From Campylobacteraceae bacterium (GTDB lineage Bacteria > Campylobacterota > Campylobacteria > Campylobacterales > Sulfurovaceae), in assembly GCA_027035765.1 (NCBI GenBank), contig JALVUD010000007.1, positions 1 to 49,187 on the forward strand: a stretch of DNA of 49,187 bases. Direction: 5' to 3'. Under the pieces are notes generated by a model that was not told the origin of the DNA, searched no databases, and worked only from the letters and a program-made list of their open reading frames with translations. Position numbers and translations under genes: made by a program. Numbering within the stretch: the first letter of the stretch is position 1; each line of letters begins with the position of its first letter. This document shows positions 1 through 8,455 of this stretch, piece after piece.

Positions 1-1
1 C

Positions 2-460
2 ACCAAGATCGGCCCGGTCAATACCGACCACATCCTCTTCATCGCCGCCGGGGCTTTTCACCTGAGCAAGCCCAGCGATCTGATCCCGGAGCTGCAGGGG
101 CGCTTCCCGCTGCGGGTGGAGCTGCAGAGCCTGGACGAAGAGGCCCTCTACCGGATCCTCACCGAGCCCAAAAACTCCCTCATCAAGCAGTATCAGGCCC
201 TGATGGCGGTGGAGGGAGTCACCCTGGAGTTTGAAGAGGAGGCGCTGCGTGCCATCGCCCACTATTCGGCTCTGGCCAACGAAAAGACCGAGGACATCGG
301 CGCCCGGCGTCTGCATACGGTGACGGAGCGGATCCTGGAGGATCTGAGCTTCGATGCCGACGAGCGCAAGGGGGAGACGGTCGTGATCGATGTGGCGCAT
401 GTGGAGAGCAAACTGGAGGCCCTGGTCGAGAATGAGGATGTGACACGGTATATTCTTTGA
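2..460 (+). CDS. hslU: ATP-dependent protease ATPase subunit HslU (3' part)
   Basis: The open frame enters from the left edge and encodes the last 152 residues of HslU (ClpY), the AAA+ unfoldase that feeds substrates to the HslV peptidase in the cytoplasm. Seen: the segment reading [22 protein letters not shown], split here as FIAAGAF and [10 protein letters not shown], which is the sensor-1/arginine-finger stretch of the AAA+ module; then the C-terminal small domain with GARRL (sensor 2); and the end VTRYIL, matching the hydrophobic HslU tail that docks into HslV pockets. The Walker motifs and hslV lie outside the window. The reading frame is intact to a TGA stop. Confidence 0.95.
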   Translation, partial: TKIGPVNTDHILFIAAGAFHLSKPSDLIPELQGRFPLRVELQSLDEEALYRILTEPKNSLIKQYQALMAVEGVTLEFEEEALRAIAHYSALANEKTEDIGARRLHTVTERILEDLSFDADERKGETVVIDVAHVESKLEALVENEDVTRYIL

Positions 461-485
461 TCCGAAAGAAAAGAGGAGAGAAGCC

Positions 486-947
486 ATGAGCGGGATCCAG
501 GCGCCTGCCCAGCAGCCGGTTCATCAGGACCTCATGACCTCGGCGCTGCCGGAGGCGGAGGATTTCGCCCAAATGGCGGCGCTGGGTTTCGAAGCGGTGA
601 TCTCTCTGGGGCGTCCGGAGGACAGCCGCTATCTTCGGGACGAGGATATCCTGGTCACGGCGGCCGGAATGCGTTATCTCCATCTCCCCATCAATTTCTC
701 TGCCCCCGCCTTCGGGGATTACGAACTCCTCCGCGATCTGCTCAACGCCCTTTACCCCCGAAAAATCTGGCTCCATTGTGCCGAGAACAAGCGGGTCAGT
801 GCATTGATCTTCCTCTACAACGTCATTGACCGCAGTGTACCTATCGACGAAGCCAGAGCGCGGCTTCATCTGATCTGGCAGCCTGATGGGGTCTGGCAGG
901 CCTTTATTGACGAGGCGTTGGAGAAGTATGTCTATCAGTACATATGA
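486..947 (+). CDS. DUF442/BLH-type protein tyrosine phosphatase-like protein
   Basis: A 153-residue soluble protein with no signal peptide. The centre holds HCAENKR (Cys98 to Arg103), a CX4R loop one residue shorter than the classical CX5R of tyrosine phosphatases and like that of the DUF442/beta-lactamase-hydrolase-like phosphatase family. The preceding AVISLGRPED and LHLPINF segments resemble the early strands of that fold. The start has a GAGGAGAG ribosome site and follows hslU by 25 bp, so it may be cotranscribed. The substrate is unknown. I am confident of the fold class, less so of activity, because the usual Gly/Ser in the loop are replaced by Glu/Asn/Lys. Confidence 0.75.
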   Translation: MSGIQAPAQQPVHQDLMTSALPEAEDFAQMAALGFEAVISLGRPEDSRYLRDEDILVTAAGMRYLHLPINFSAPAFGDYELLRDLLNALYPRKIWLHCAENKRVSALIFLYNVIDRSVPIDEARARLHLIWQPDGVWQAFIDEALEKYVYQYI

Positions 948-960
948 ATCGGTGCTTCCT

Positions 961-1040
961 TCATTTCTTTTTTCTTTGTTTCGCGACAAAGAAAAAGGAA
1001 ACGAAGCAAAGAAAAAAGAAAACGCGAAGGGCTGACGTCC
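961..1040. repeat. Dispersed intergenic repeat, family 1 copy A
   Basis: A purine-rich tract containing an inverted repeat around TTTCGCGACAAAGAAA, followed by GAAACGAAGCAAAG and AACGCGAAGG-CTGACGTCC. A second nearly identical copy lies at 47948-48026 and a fragment at 27981-27999. It sits between genes and encodes nothing convincing. Confidence 0.7.
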
Positions 1041-1110
1041 GGCAAAAGGTACCATGTTACCTGGCGCTTTTGGTGAATGAATAAAGGTGATATATGAGAG
1101 GCGACAAAGA

Positions 1111-2226
1111 GTGATCTGTGTCATCGGAGCCGGGATTGCGGGGGTGATGGCGGCCTATTTTCTCCAAAAAGAGGGAGCGGATGTCCTTCTGGTGGATCGC
1201 AGCTCCGTTCCCGCCGGCGGCGGCAGCGGCGCGGCGGGGGCCTTCATCTCCCCCAAGATCGGCAAGGGAGGTCCCCTTCAGGAGCTGACCAACGAAGCCT
1301 TCGCCTTCGCCCAGCGCTTTTACCGGGAGAATTTTCCGGAGCATTTTCACAGTGACGGGGTGTTGAGGATCCCAAAAAACAGCGAGGATGAGAAGCGCTT
1401 CGAACTCTACGAAGCTTTCAACTACCGCCCCTACGAGCGCTGGGATGCGGTCCGCGCCGAGGCGGTGGGACTCAGAAATGTACCGGGGGGCTTCTATTTC
1501 CCGGAAGCGGGCGATGCCGATGCCCAGGAGGTCTGCCGGGTCGCGGCGGAGCGGTTGAATTTTCGGCAGATGGAGGTGGAGCATCTGGAGTTTGCCGGAG
1601 ATTTCTGGCGGATCATCGGTGCCGGGGAGTTCATCGAGGCGGAGTATGTCGTTCTGGCGACCGGATACGAGAGCGATCTGCTGGATCTGCGCTATATGGG
1701 GATTCGGGGGCTTTGGGGCAGTCGGGGGGACTACGCCACATCGCGACAATTCCCCATCAGTCTGCACAAGGATTTTTCCCTCTCCTCCACCCGTAACGGC
1801 CGGGTCAAGCTGGGGGCCACCCATGTCAAATCTCCCCAGCCCTGCCGCATCTGCGACGGACGGCCCCTGGCGACGCTGGAGGCCAAAGCGGCCGAGATCA
1901 CCGAAACCTCGGATTTTCGCCTCATCGAAACCTACTGCGGGATGCGTTCGACGAGCCGGGATCACTTCCCCATCGTCGGGCCGGTGATCGACGTGCCGAG
2001 GATGCTGGCGGAGACCCCGGCGATCACCCGGGGAGCCAAAGCTCCGCTGATCCATTACGACAAACTCTCGATCCTCAACGGCCTGGGGGGAAGGGGTTTC
2101 GTCTTCGCTCCGTTGATGGCCCGCTCACTGGCCCGGCATATTCTTCAGGGTGAAGCCCTCGATCCGAGAGTCCACCCCGACCGGCTCTTCTGGAAGTGGG
2201 TGCGGCGCCACGATCTCGTAGTATAA
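1111..2226 (+). CDS. Stand-alone MnmC2-type FAD-dependent oxidoreductase
   Basis: A DAO-superfamily flavoprotein. The N-terminus VICVIGAGIAGVMAAYF is a Rossmann GxGxxG FAD site. GSGAAGAFISPKIGKGG and the C-terminal block GLGGRGFVFAPL...HPDRLFWKWVRR match the oxidoreductase half of MnmC, which removes carboxymethyl from cmnm5(s2)U34 in tRNA. In many bacteria this half is fused behind a methyltransferase domain; here only the oxidase is present. I chose GTG 1111 because GAGAGG lies 9 nt upstream and it begins directly at the flavin strand; GTG 1087 in the same frame is possible. The tRNA role is inferred from the family. Confidence 0.8.
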   Translation: MICVIGAGIAGVMAAYFLQKEGADVLLVDRSSVPAGGGSGAAGAFISPKIGKGGPLQELTNEAFAFAQRFYRENFPEHFHSDGVLRIPKNSEDEKRFELYEAFNYRPYERWDAVRAEAVGLRNVPGGFYFPEAGDADAQEVCRVAAERLNFRQMEVEHLEFAGDFWRIIGAGEFIEAEYVVLATGYESDLLDLRYMGIRGLWGSRGDYATSRQFPISLHKDFSLSSTRNGRVKLGATHVKSPQPCRICDGRPLATLEAKAAEITETSDFRLIETYCGMRSTSRDHFPIVGPVIDVPRMLAETPAITRGAKAPLIHYDKLSILNGLGGRGFVFAPLMARSLARHILQGEALDPRVHPDRLFWKWVRRHDLVV

Positions 2227-2266
2227 TGTACCCATTCAGGATCCCTGACGAGAGCAAAGGAGACCG

Positions 2267-4147
2267 GTGAAGATCAAAAAACTCTTGATGATACTCGTGG
2301 CCTCTCTTCTGCTGTTGTTGGCGGGAGCGGTTCTCTACTCCTCCTTCCGGGAATATTTGGTGGTGGCACCCGATTTTGTCTATAACCTGAAGACACGGCC
2401 GGCCAAACCGGTTGATTACCTTCCCGAGAGGCAGAGCAGGCGCATGGCTCCGGATGCCTCCACCGTGGCCTATTTCTCGGACAGGCACCCTTTTCAGACC
2501 GGAGAGATTCTGCAGACGATGGGCATCCCTTCCTATCGATGCCGGCGGATCACCGACGCCAACGGTACCCGGATACTGCTGCTGGATATCGATCCTGATC
2601 ATCCGCACCGTTTCGATCGGGCCACCTTGCGTTTTCTCTCCACTTATCTGAAGGAGGGGGGCATCATCGTTGGGGACAGCGGACTTTTTGCCTCGGGGGA
2701 GAAGGAACTTCTGCGTCTTTTCGGCTTGAAGGATTACCAACCGAATCGGAAACATACCGGGCTGGTTCTTGGGAAAAGCCCCTACTTTCACGCCTATCTG
2801 AACCGACCGGAGGAGCGGCGATATCGTCTGGCGGCGAAGCCTGGCGGACTCTGGACCAACACGCTGGTGCCGGCAGAGGCCGTGCCGATCGCTTTCTACG
2901 AGGACCGATCCCCCGCTGTCACGGAGCATCGCGTAGGAAAGGGTGAAGCGATCGCTTTCGGAATGAGTCTCTACGATCTGCGCTTTCGTAATCTGGTGGG
3001 GAGGGATTTTCAGGCCAATCGACAATATATCAACCACTTCGAACCTTTGAGCGATCTGATTCCTCTCTTTCTCAAGGGACTCTATCGGCAGCGTGTCGGT
3101 CGGGGGTTTACCCTTTCGACCGCTCCGGGGAGTTCCCGGGCTACCTTGATCGTCACCCACGATGTGGATTTTGTCGAATCCATTACCAATATGAAACGAT
3201 TCTATCTCCTTGAACGGTCCGAAGGCGCTCCCGCCACCTACAATATCTGGGTCAAATATCTCAAAGATGACAAAGATGTCCCATTTTTCACCCCGGAACA
3301 TATGAAGAATATTCTCGAAGCCCAGCGGCTTGGCTTCGAAATCGGCTCCCACACGGTGGAGCACACCGCCAATTTCAACAAGCTGCCTCTAGGGAGCTGT
3401 CAGGAGTCCTATCCCACTTATCGTCCCTATTCGGTGGATTATCGGCGGGACAAAGGCCATCCGACTCTCTGCGGCGAAGTCAAGGTCTCCAAAGAACTGC
3501 TGCTGGGTGCCGGCGTCAAAAAAGTGGTCTCCTTCCGCAGCGGAGAACTCCTCTATCATCCTCTCCTGCCGCAGGTTCTGGAGCGTTTCGGCTATCGCTA
3601 CTCTTCCTGCCTGAGTGCCGAGGATGTGCTGAGCTATTTCCCCTATCGCTATATGCATGACTACTATCGCCTGCAAGATCCCAGCAAGATCTGGGAATTT
3701 CCCCTCGTCTACGAGGATGAGAAGTTCCCGCCGTTGATTTTTCGCCTGGATCAGGCAAAAGAATTGCTTGACAAAGTGGCGGAGAACGGCGGAGTCTTTA
3801 CGCTCCTGATCCATCCCGATCTGACCTGGTGGAAACTGAAAAATTTCGATCTCTATTTTCTGAAGAGGTTTCTGGAGGAACTCCCCAAAGGGATCGCGGT
3901 TTCGACAATGGAGAGCTTCGGCCGGTTCTGGGATCGGCGGGATCGGGTGGTTTGGCGTTATCGGAGAGCGGAGAAGGAGGTGGAGATCACTCTCTGGAGT
4001 CCCGCAGCCTTTACCTTGGCACTTGAGCCTTTCGGCTGGCACTGGAAAGAGGGATCGGGGGAGGGCTACAGCATCCGCAACGGCCGGATTCTTCTAAACC
4101 TGAAACCGGGAATGAACCGATGGATTTTCGCGCTTCCCTCCTCCTGA
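2267..4147 (+). CDS. Membrane-anchored polysaccharide deacetylase (NodB/CE4-like)
   Basis: A 626-residue protein with an N-terminal hydrophobic segment (about residues 6-25) that exports or anchors it. Residues about 70-270 look like a glutamine-amidotransferase/flavodoxin-like sensor region (LLLDIDPDHP, GGIIVGDSG). The NodB domain follows: THDVD (first Asp about 299) and GSHTVEHT (His362 and His366) supply the metal-binding Asp-His-His set; FRSG and LLIHPD are later motifs. Such enzymes de-N-acetylate secreted polysaccharides, as YaiS and PgaB do. It overlaps the next gene by 28 nt and faces a convergent glycosyltransferase operon, which supports a role in exopolysaccharide modification. Confidence 0.85.
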   Translation: MKIKKLLMILVASLLLLLAGAVLYSSFREYLVVAPDFVYNLKTRPAKPVDYLPERQSRRMAPDASTVAYFSDRHPFQTGEILQTMGIPSYRCRRITDANGTRILLLDIDPDHPHRFDRATLRFLSTYLKEGGIIVGDSGLFASGEKELLRLFGLKDYQPNRKHTGLVLGKSPYFHAYLNRPEERRYRLAAKPGGLWTNTLVPAEAVPIAFYEDRSPAVTEHRVGKGEAIAFGMSLYDLRFRNLVGRDFQANRQYINHFEPLSDLIPLFLKGLYRQRVGRGFTLSTAPGSSRATLIVTHDVDFVESITNMKRFYLLERSEGAPATYNIWVKYLKDDKDVPFFTPEHMKNILEAQRLGFEIGSHTVEHTANFNKLPLGSCQESYPTYRPYSVDYRRDKGHPTLCGEVKVSKELLLGAGVKKVVSFRSGELLYHPLLPQVLERFGYRYSSCLSAEDVLSYFPYRYMHDYYRLQDPSKIWEFPLVYEDEKFPPLIFRLDQAKELLDKVAENGGVFTLLIHPDLTWWKLKNFDLYFLKRFLEELPKGIAVSTMESFGRFWDRRDRVVWRYRRAEKEVEITLWSPAAFTLALEPFGWHWKEGSGEGYSIRNGRILLNLKPGMNRWIFALPSS

Positions 4148-5472
4148 TTCTGCTTGTCTGTTCTGCTTCTCTGAGAGCGGAAAAGCTTCGGAGAGTCCCT
4201 TTCGCCGTCCACGAGGGGGAACAGATCGAACGGGTGATCACCCGGAGCGGTGAGTCGATCCGTCCGGCGGGGGAAAAAGAGGGATTCTATCGGGGAAGCC
4301 TCCCGGAAATTCTCTTCAGAAATGCCCGCCGATTCCGGGGAAGGCACGGGGGCTTCTATCTGCTGGATCTCTCTCGGGAAGGGAAGCCTCTTGACGCGCT
4401 GCCCTATGACGAATTGCTGATCGATACGGATGCCAAGGTCTTCCGTGTGGCTTTGGCAGATGAGACCCTAGCAGGGAAAGAGGCCAATCGGATCATCGGC
4501 CGTAACCGTCATAGAATCGCCTTGAGACCTCACCTTCGTGGCGTGGATATGCAGCGTCTGAAATATGTCGTGATCCTGACGGATACGAATCCTTCCCGAC
4601 TCCGGGTTCTCTTTCGAAAACGGGCACTCCCCGGTGGGGCAAAAGGCCCACAGCGTCTGTCGGTCTGGGCATGGCACCCCGGGCAGGTACAGCCCGGTAT
4701 TGTGCGGAGGAGAGGGATTGGACGGATCTATCTGCAGGTGGGTCCGGCGTTCTCCGTAACGCTTAAGCGGCTGAAGGCGATGAAGATCCCCCCACAAGTC
4801 TATGCGCTGGACGGGTCACCGGGAGATATCCGTCAGGCAGGGAAACTGATCCGCAAGCTCTCCCGTCTGCCCTTGCAAAAGCTACGGGGTGTCCAGCTGG
4901 ATGTGGAACCCTATCTGCTGCCGGAGTATTTCTCAGACTCCGAAAGGACGTTGAGACACTATCTGGAGATGCTGAGACGTGTCGGCCGCTGGTGCCGTCG
5001 ACACGGGTTGCGCTTTTCGGTAGTGATTCCCTACTGGTTTGACGGTGTGCGGATCGCGGGGAAACCGCTGTTGCCCGAAGTGCTGCGTCTGGTTGACGAG
5101 GCGGTGGTGATGAGCTACCGTTCCGATCCGGCAGCGGTGCTGAGGATCTCGGCAGATACGCTACGGTGGGGAGAAGCGCTCAATAAGCCGATCGCTTTGG
5201 GGGTGGAGCTGCGGCCGGTGGAGAACGAACGGCACGTCCTCTATCGGGTCGGTCCTGCCGGTCCCTGCATCACTCGTCGCTTTTTCCATCTCAAATGTCG
5301 GGAATTGACGGAACTGAGACGGTATACGGTTTCGGGAAGCCGTCTGAGCTTCGCCGGCCGTCCGGCAGCGCTGAGACGGCTGTTGCGTCGTCATCCGCCC
5401 TACCGATCATTCGACGGGTTTGTGCTTCACGACTATTCGATGCTTCAGCGTTTTGAGCCGGTGGTCAAATAG
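4120..5472 (+). CDS. Exported TIM-barrel-like protein, possible glycoside hydrolase
   Basis: A 450-residue protein beginning MDFRASLLLILLVCSASLRAE, a clear signal peptide. The second half alternates hydrophobic strands and helices: RIYLQVGPAF, VYALDGSPGD, VQLDVEPYLLPEY, RFSVVIPYWFDG and AVVMSYRS. This resembles glycoside-hydrolase TIM barrels, with the Asp/Glu of LDVEPY a candidate catalytic pair. No family is assigned with certainty. The start overlaps the end of the deacetylase gene, so the two are probably translationally coupled and act on the same periplasmic polysaccharide. Its last 66 bp overlap, on the other strand, the end of the phosphatase-like gene. Confidence 0.7.
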   Translation: MDFRASLLLILLVCSASLRAEKLRRVPFAVHEGEQIERVITRSGESIRPAGEKEGFYRGSLPEILFRNARRFRGRHGGFYLLDLSREGKPLDALPYDELLIDTDAKVFRVALADETLAGKEANRIIGRNRHRIALRPHLRGVDMQRLKYVVILTDTNPSRLRVLFRKRALPGGAKGPQRLSVWAWHPGQVQPGIVRRRGIGRIYLQVGPAFSVTLKRLKAMKIPPQVYALDGSPGDIRQAGKLIRKLSRLPLQKLRGVQLDVEPYLLPEYFSDSERTLRHYLEMLRRVGRWCRRHGLRFSVVIPYWFDGVRIAGKPLLPEVLRLVDEAVVMSYRSDPAAVLRISADTLRWGEALNKPIALGVELRPVENERHVLYRVGPAGPCITRRFFHLKCRELTELRRYTVSGSRLSFAGRPAALRRLLRRHPPYRSFDGFVLHDYSMLQRFEPVVK

Positions 5473-5889
5473 ATAGGTATGGATATAGATCGGTTTTTTT
5501 ACGGAAGGGGTCTGCAGCAGGCTGAGAAGGTTGGCATAGGCTCCGGGGTCTTTGGAGAAGAAAGAGACAGGAATAGAGAGGAAGCGGATGCCCAGTTTCC
5601 GACAGCGTTCCCGTTCTGCCTCCACCAGCTCCCGGGAAAAGGGGAGCCTCGGATTGAGCAGTGAAACGACCGTGGCGGGTTTGAGACGTTTGAGCATCGT
5701 TTCATCCGGGTAGGTCCCCAGGCAGATCTTCCCGTTGTCGAGGCACTCTGTCCGCTCCAGATGGAAACGTTCCAGCGGATGGATCCAGAGCTCCAGGCGG
5801 CTCGTGTTGACGAAAACGGCTACGATAAAATAACTGATAAAGACGAGGAAAAGCCCGACGCGCAGGAGAAGAGCGAGTAGCCGTTTCAT
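5407..5889 (-). CDS. Membrane-anchored phosphatase-like protein lacking the catalytic Cys
   Basis: A 160-residue protein, start fixed by an ATGA overlap with the glycosyltransferase stop. Residues about 4-26 form one membrane helix. The rest is laid out like a small dual-specificity phosphatase: CLGTYPDE, ATVVSLLNPR, GIRFLSIPVSF and the P-loop position IHTYLFDHR. In an active enzyme this loop is HCX5R; here it is HTX5R (Thr138, Arg144), so the nucleophilic cysteine is missing. I infer a pseudophosphatase that binds a phosphorylated or anionic ligand, or a partner of the glycosyltransferase. It is the last gene of the minus-strand polysaccharide operon. Confidence 0.75.
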   Translation of the reverse strand: MKRLLALLLRVGLFLVFISYFIVAVFVNTSRLELWIHPLERFHLERTECLDNGKICLGTYPDETMLKRLKPATVVSLLNPRLPFSRELVEAERERCRKLGIRFLSIPVSFFSKDPGAYANLLSLLQTPSVKKPIYIHTYLFDHRLKTLKHRIVVKHKPVE

Positions 5890-7334
5890 CCTTTCACCTC
5901 CGGAATCACCTGCGTGTCTGCGGCCCCCTCTGAAGGGGTCTCTCCGATCTCGTGGCGGCGGGCCTTGCCCCATTTCTGGTTCAGGAAGGTAAAGGTGGCG
6001 ATCAACTGTTCCATTTTGACCAGAGGCTTGTAATAGAAGGGCTCCAGCATGCTGTCGGCCAGAAGCCGGAAGATCCTGCGGGTTGGATAGCTGTGCCGGA
6101 CAAAGATCTCAAGCCAGAAGGAGAAGATGTTCAGGGCCATTCCCCAGATGAACTCCAGCATAAAGAAGAGGATGATCGTATCCTGGTTGACCAGTCCGGC
6201 GAAGTAGAGGATGATGATGGAGATCGATCCCATGAAAGTGATCAGAGGATTGAGCGCTTCGATCAGCAGGTAGTAAGGCAGCGTCAGCAACCCCACAACT
6301 CCGTAGCGCGGATTGAAGAGCATCCTCCGGTTGTGATAGAGACTCTCGATCAGTCCCCGGTGCCATCGGTTCCGCTGCTTCAACAGCGAAGTGTAGTCCG
6401 AAGGGGCCTGGGTCCAGCACATGATGTCGGGAAGAAAAGAGACCCGGTGGGGGAGTTTCTGCTCGTAGCAGTGGCGACGCATCCGCATGAGCAGATCGAG
6501 ATCCTCACCCGTGGTCCGGCGGTAGCCGTGGATCGCCATGACGATATCTTTGCGGAAGATCCCGAAAGCCCCGGAGATAATCAGCATGCCGTTGACGGCG
6601 GACCAGAAGGTCCGACCCGCCAGAAAAGCACGGGTATATTCGATGATCTGCATACGCTCGAGCAGGCGGCGGGGAAGCGAGAGACGGATACGACCCTGCT
6701 CATCGAAAGAGGAGCCGTTGGAGATGCCGATGCTGCCGCCCGCGGCGATGACCCGTTCATCCCGCGTGAAGAGCAAAACAGCTTTGAGGATCGCGTCCCG
6801 ATTCAGAAGGGTATCGGCGTCGAGGCTGCAGAGAAGCGGATAGCGGCTCAGGTTGATCCCGGCGTTGAGTGCATCGGCTTTGCCGCCGTTTTCCTTGTCG
6901 ATGACCGTCAGATTCTCATGGCGGTGGGAGTGGTAGACCTGGCGGATCCGTTCATGCTCCAGGGGCAAATAGGGAGGTGTAGGGGCGGGATAGAGGTCGA
7001 AAGCCTCTTTGAGTTTCTCCAGGGTATTATCCTCGGAACCGTCGTTGATGATGATGATCTCATACTCGTTGAATTCGATACCCAGGAGTGACCGGGCCGA
7101 ATTGAGGATGGTGGTCTCTTCGTTGTAGGCGGGCATGAGGATCGAAACAGGCAGGTGAGTCTGACTGCGGACGAAATTCCGGATCAAACCGGTCCGTTCG
7201 GTGAAGTAGCTGACGATCACGCCCGGCAAAGTGTAGAAGATGAAAAACATCGAGGAGACGTTGGTGACTACCAGATTGATCAGGTAGATCACCTGGGAGA
7301 GAATGAGAATCTGGATGAGATAGTGACCGATCAT
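5886..7334 (-). CDS. Processive family-2 glycosyltransferase, membrane-bound
   Basis: A 482-residue inner-membrane glycosyltransferase of the PgaC/YaiP/cellulose-synthase type. N-terminal helices (residues about 5-45) precede the GT-A domain: MPAYNEE, NDGSED (Asp98), SLDADT (the DxD pair Asp172/Asp174), TGEDLD (277-280) and QRNRW (320-324, the QxxRW acceptor motif). Three or more membrane helices follow (about 340-430). It would polymerise a sugar nucleotide and move the chain across the inner membrane. The start overlaps the upstream helical-repeat gene (ATGA) and the stop overlaps the pseudophosphatase, so the three are tightly coupled. Confidence 0.9.
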   Translation of the reverse strand: MIGHYLIQILILSQVIYLINLVVTNVSSMFFIFYTLPGVIVSYFTERTGLIRNFVRSQTHLPVSILMPAYNEETTILNSARSLLGIEFNEYEIIIINDGSEDNTLEKLKEAFDLYPAPTPPYLPLEHERIRQVYHSHRHENLTVIDKENGGKADALNAGINLSRYPLLCSLDADTLLNRDAILKAVLLFTRDERVIAAGGSIGISNGSSFDEQGRIRLSLPRRLLERMQIIEYTRAFLAGRTFWSAVNGMLIISGAFGIFRKDIVMAIHGYRRTTGEDLDLLMRMRRHCYEQKLPHRVSFLPDIMCWTQAPSDYTSLLKQRNRWHRGLIESLYHNRRMLFNPRYGVVGLLTLPYYLLIEALNPLITFMGSISIIILYFAGLVNQDTIILFFMLEFIWGMALNIFSFWLEIFVRHSYPTRRIFRLLADSMLEPFYYKPLVKMEQLIATFTFLNQKWGKARRHEIGETPSEGAADTQVIPEVKG

Positions 7335-8440
7335 GCGGAGACCCCCCCTTCGACATCGTAGGTTTCCATCATCTCCCGGAAAAAGCGGTCGGAGGCCTTT
7401 TCCGGAAAGTGCTGTTTTACCAGTGTCAGAATCGTCTCTTTGGCGATCCGGTGCCGCAGGCAGGCCCGGTAGATATTTTGGCGGACAAAGTGGTTTTCGT
7501 CAAAGAAATAGCGGAGCATCTCTGCCAGAATATCGGCGGCAGAGGGGCAGAGATCCAGGCCGAATTTGGCGCAGGTGATCCGGATGGGAAGCTCTTCGCG
7601 TCGGAGGGCTTCCCGGACGAGACCACAGGCCTCCGCCCGGGAGAGAAAGAGAGAACGGATTGCCGCGGCGACGAGTTCCGGGTTGTCGGAATGGGCCTGA
7701 TAGATCCGTAAAATCAATGTACTCATCCCCGGTTGGCGGAAACGTCCAAGCGCTTCAGTGATACAGTGGAGGAGGTGAACCCGGATCGGGGCGGCCAGGA
7801 TCTGATCGATTGTCGCAGCCAGGGCATCGGATTCCAGATGCCGAAAGGCGACAAAGATCAGCATCTCGCAATAGTTGCGTCCCAGATGATGACGGGGGCC
7901 GGTCTCGGCAAGGACCTGGAGAAACTCCTCCGCTTCTTCGGGGCTGCCCACCGTTTTGGAGAGAGCGTAGATCGCCAGGCTGTAGAACCGTTGATCGCTC
8001 TCTTCCCGGATGATCTTCAGATAGAGAGGACGCTGATGGCTGCAGGGAAGGTCGGAGAGAAGCGAGAGGAAAAAGGCACGGCGATATCCAAAAAAAGCGT
8101 GCTGATAGGCCTCGGCCAGCCGTTCGTCGATCTTCTCCTGCCGGATCAGACGGCAGAACTCCCGATACTCTGCCGGCGTGGCGGCAGTGAACTCTCCCAG
8201 TGCCAGAGCACAACCGATGATCTCCCGCCGGGACTGCGGCGAGGGGTCGATCCGTGTCGCATGGGTCTCGACGGCTTTGCGGAGGAGGTCCCGCCAGCGT
8301 TTTTTCTCCCGTTCCATGCGCGCGAAGTATCGGTCAATCAGTTTTTTGACCCACGCCAGCAGGATCAGTCCCCCGACCGAGAGGATGAGAAAAAGGAGAA
8401 TCCCCAGCTCCGCATAGTGAATGATCAAATCGCTCTGCAT
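7331..8440 (-). CDS. Membrane-anchored HEAT-like repeat protein
   Basis: About 369 residues: a short periplasmic start, one membrane helix (IIHYAELGILLFLILSVGG, trailing into LILLAWV), a basic coiled segment (ARMEREKKRWRDLL) and then mostly paired helices with HEAT-like spacing, for example EEAEEFLQVLAETG and PELVAAAIRSLFLSRA. HEAT arrays are protein-binding scaffolds; here it probably connects the glycosyltransferase with the outer-membrane exporter or regulates it. ATG 8440 is preferred over GTG 8449 because AGGAAGAGG sits at a good distance. It lies 15 bp after the barrel gene and overlaps the glycosyltransferase start. Confidence 0.75.
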   Translation of the reverse strand: MQSDLIIHYAELGILLFLILSVGGLILLAWVKKLIDRYFARMEREKKRWRDLLRKAVETHATRIDPSPQSRREIIGCALALGEFTAATPAEYREFCRLIRQEKIDERLAEAYQHAFFGYRRAFFLSLLSDLPCSHQRPLYLKIIREESDQRFYSLAIYALSKTVGSPEEAEEFLQVLAETGPRHHLGRNYCEMLIFVAFRHLESDALAATIDQILAAPIRVHLLHCITEALGRFRQPGMSTLILRIYQAHSDNPELVAAAIRSLFLSRAEACGLVREALRREELPIRITCAKFGLDLCPSAADILAEMLRYFFDENHFVRQNIYRACLRHRIAKETILTLVKQHFPEKASDRFFREMMETYDVEGGVSA

Positions 8441-8455
8441 CTCCACCACCTCTTC

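Noticed and set aside
5952-7091. 379-codon plus-strand frame
   Set aside because: It is antisense to the glycosyltransferase, which carries all family motifs; it has no ribosome site or recognisable domain.
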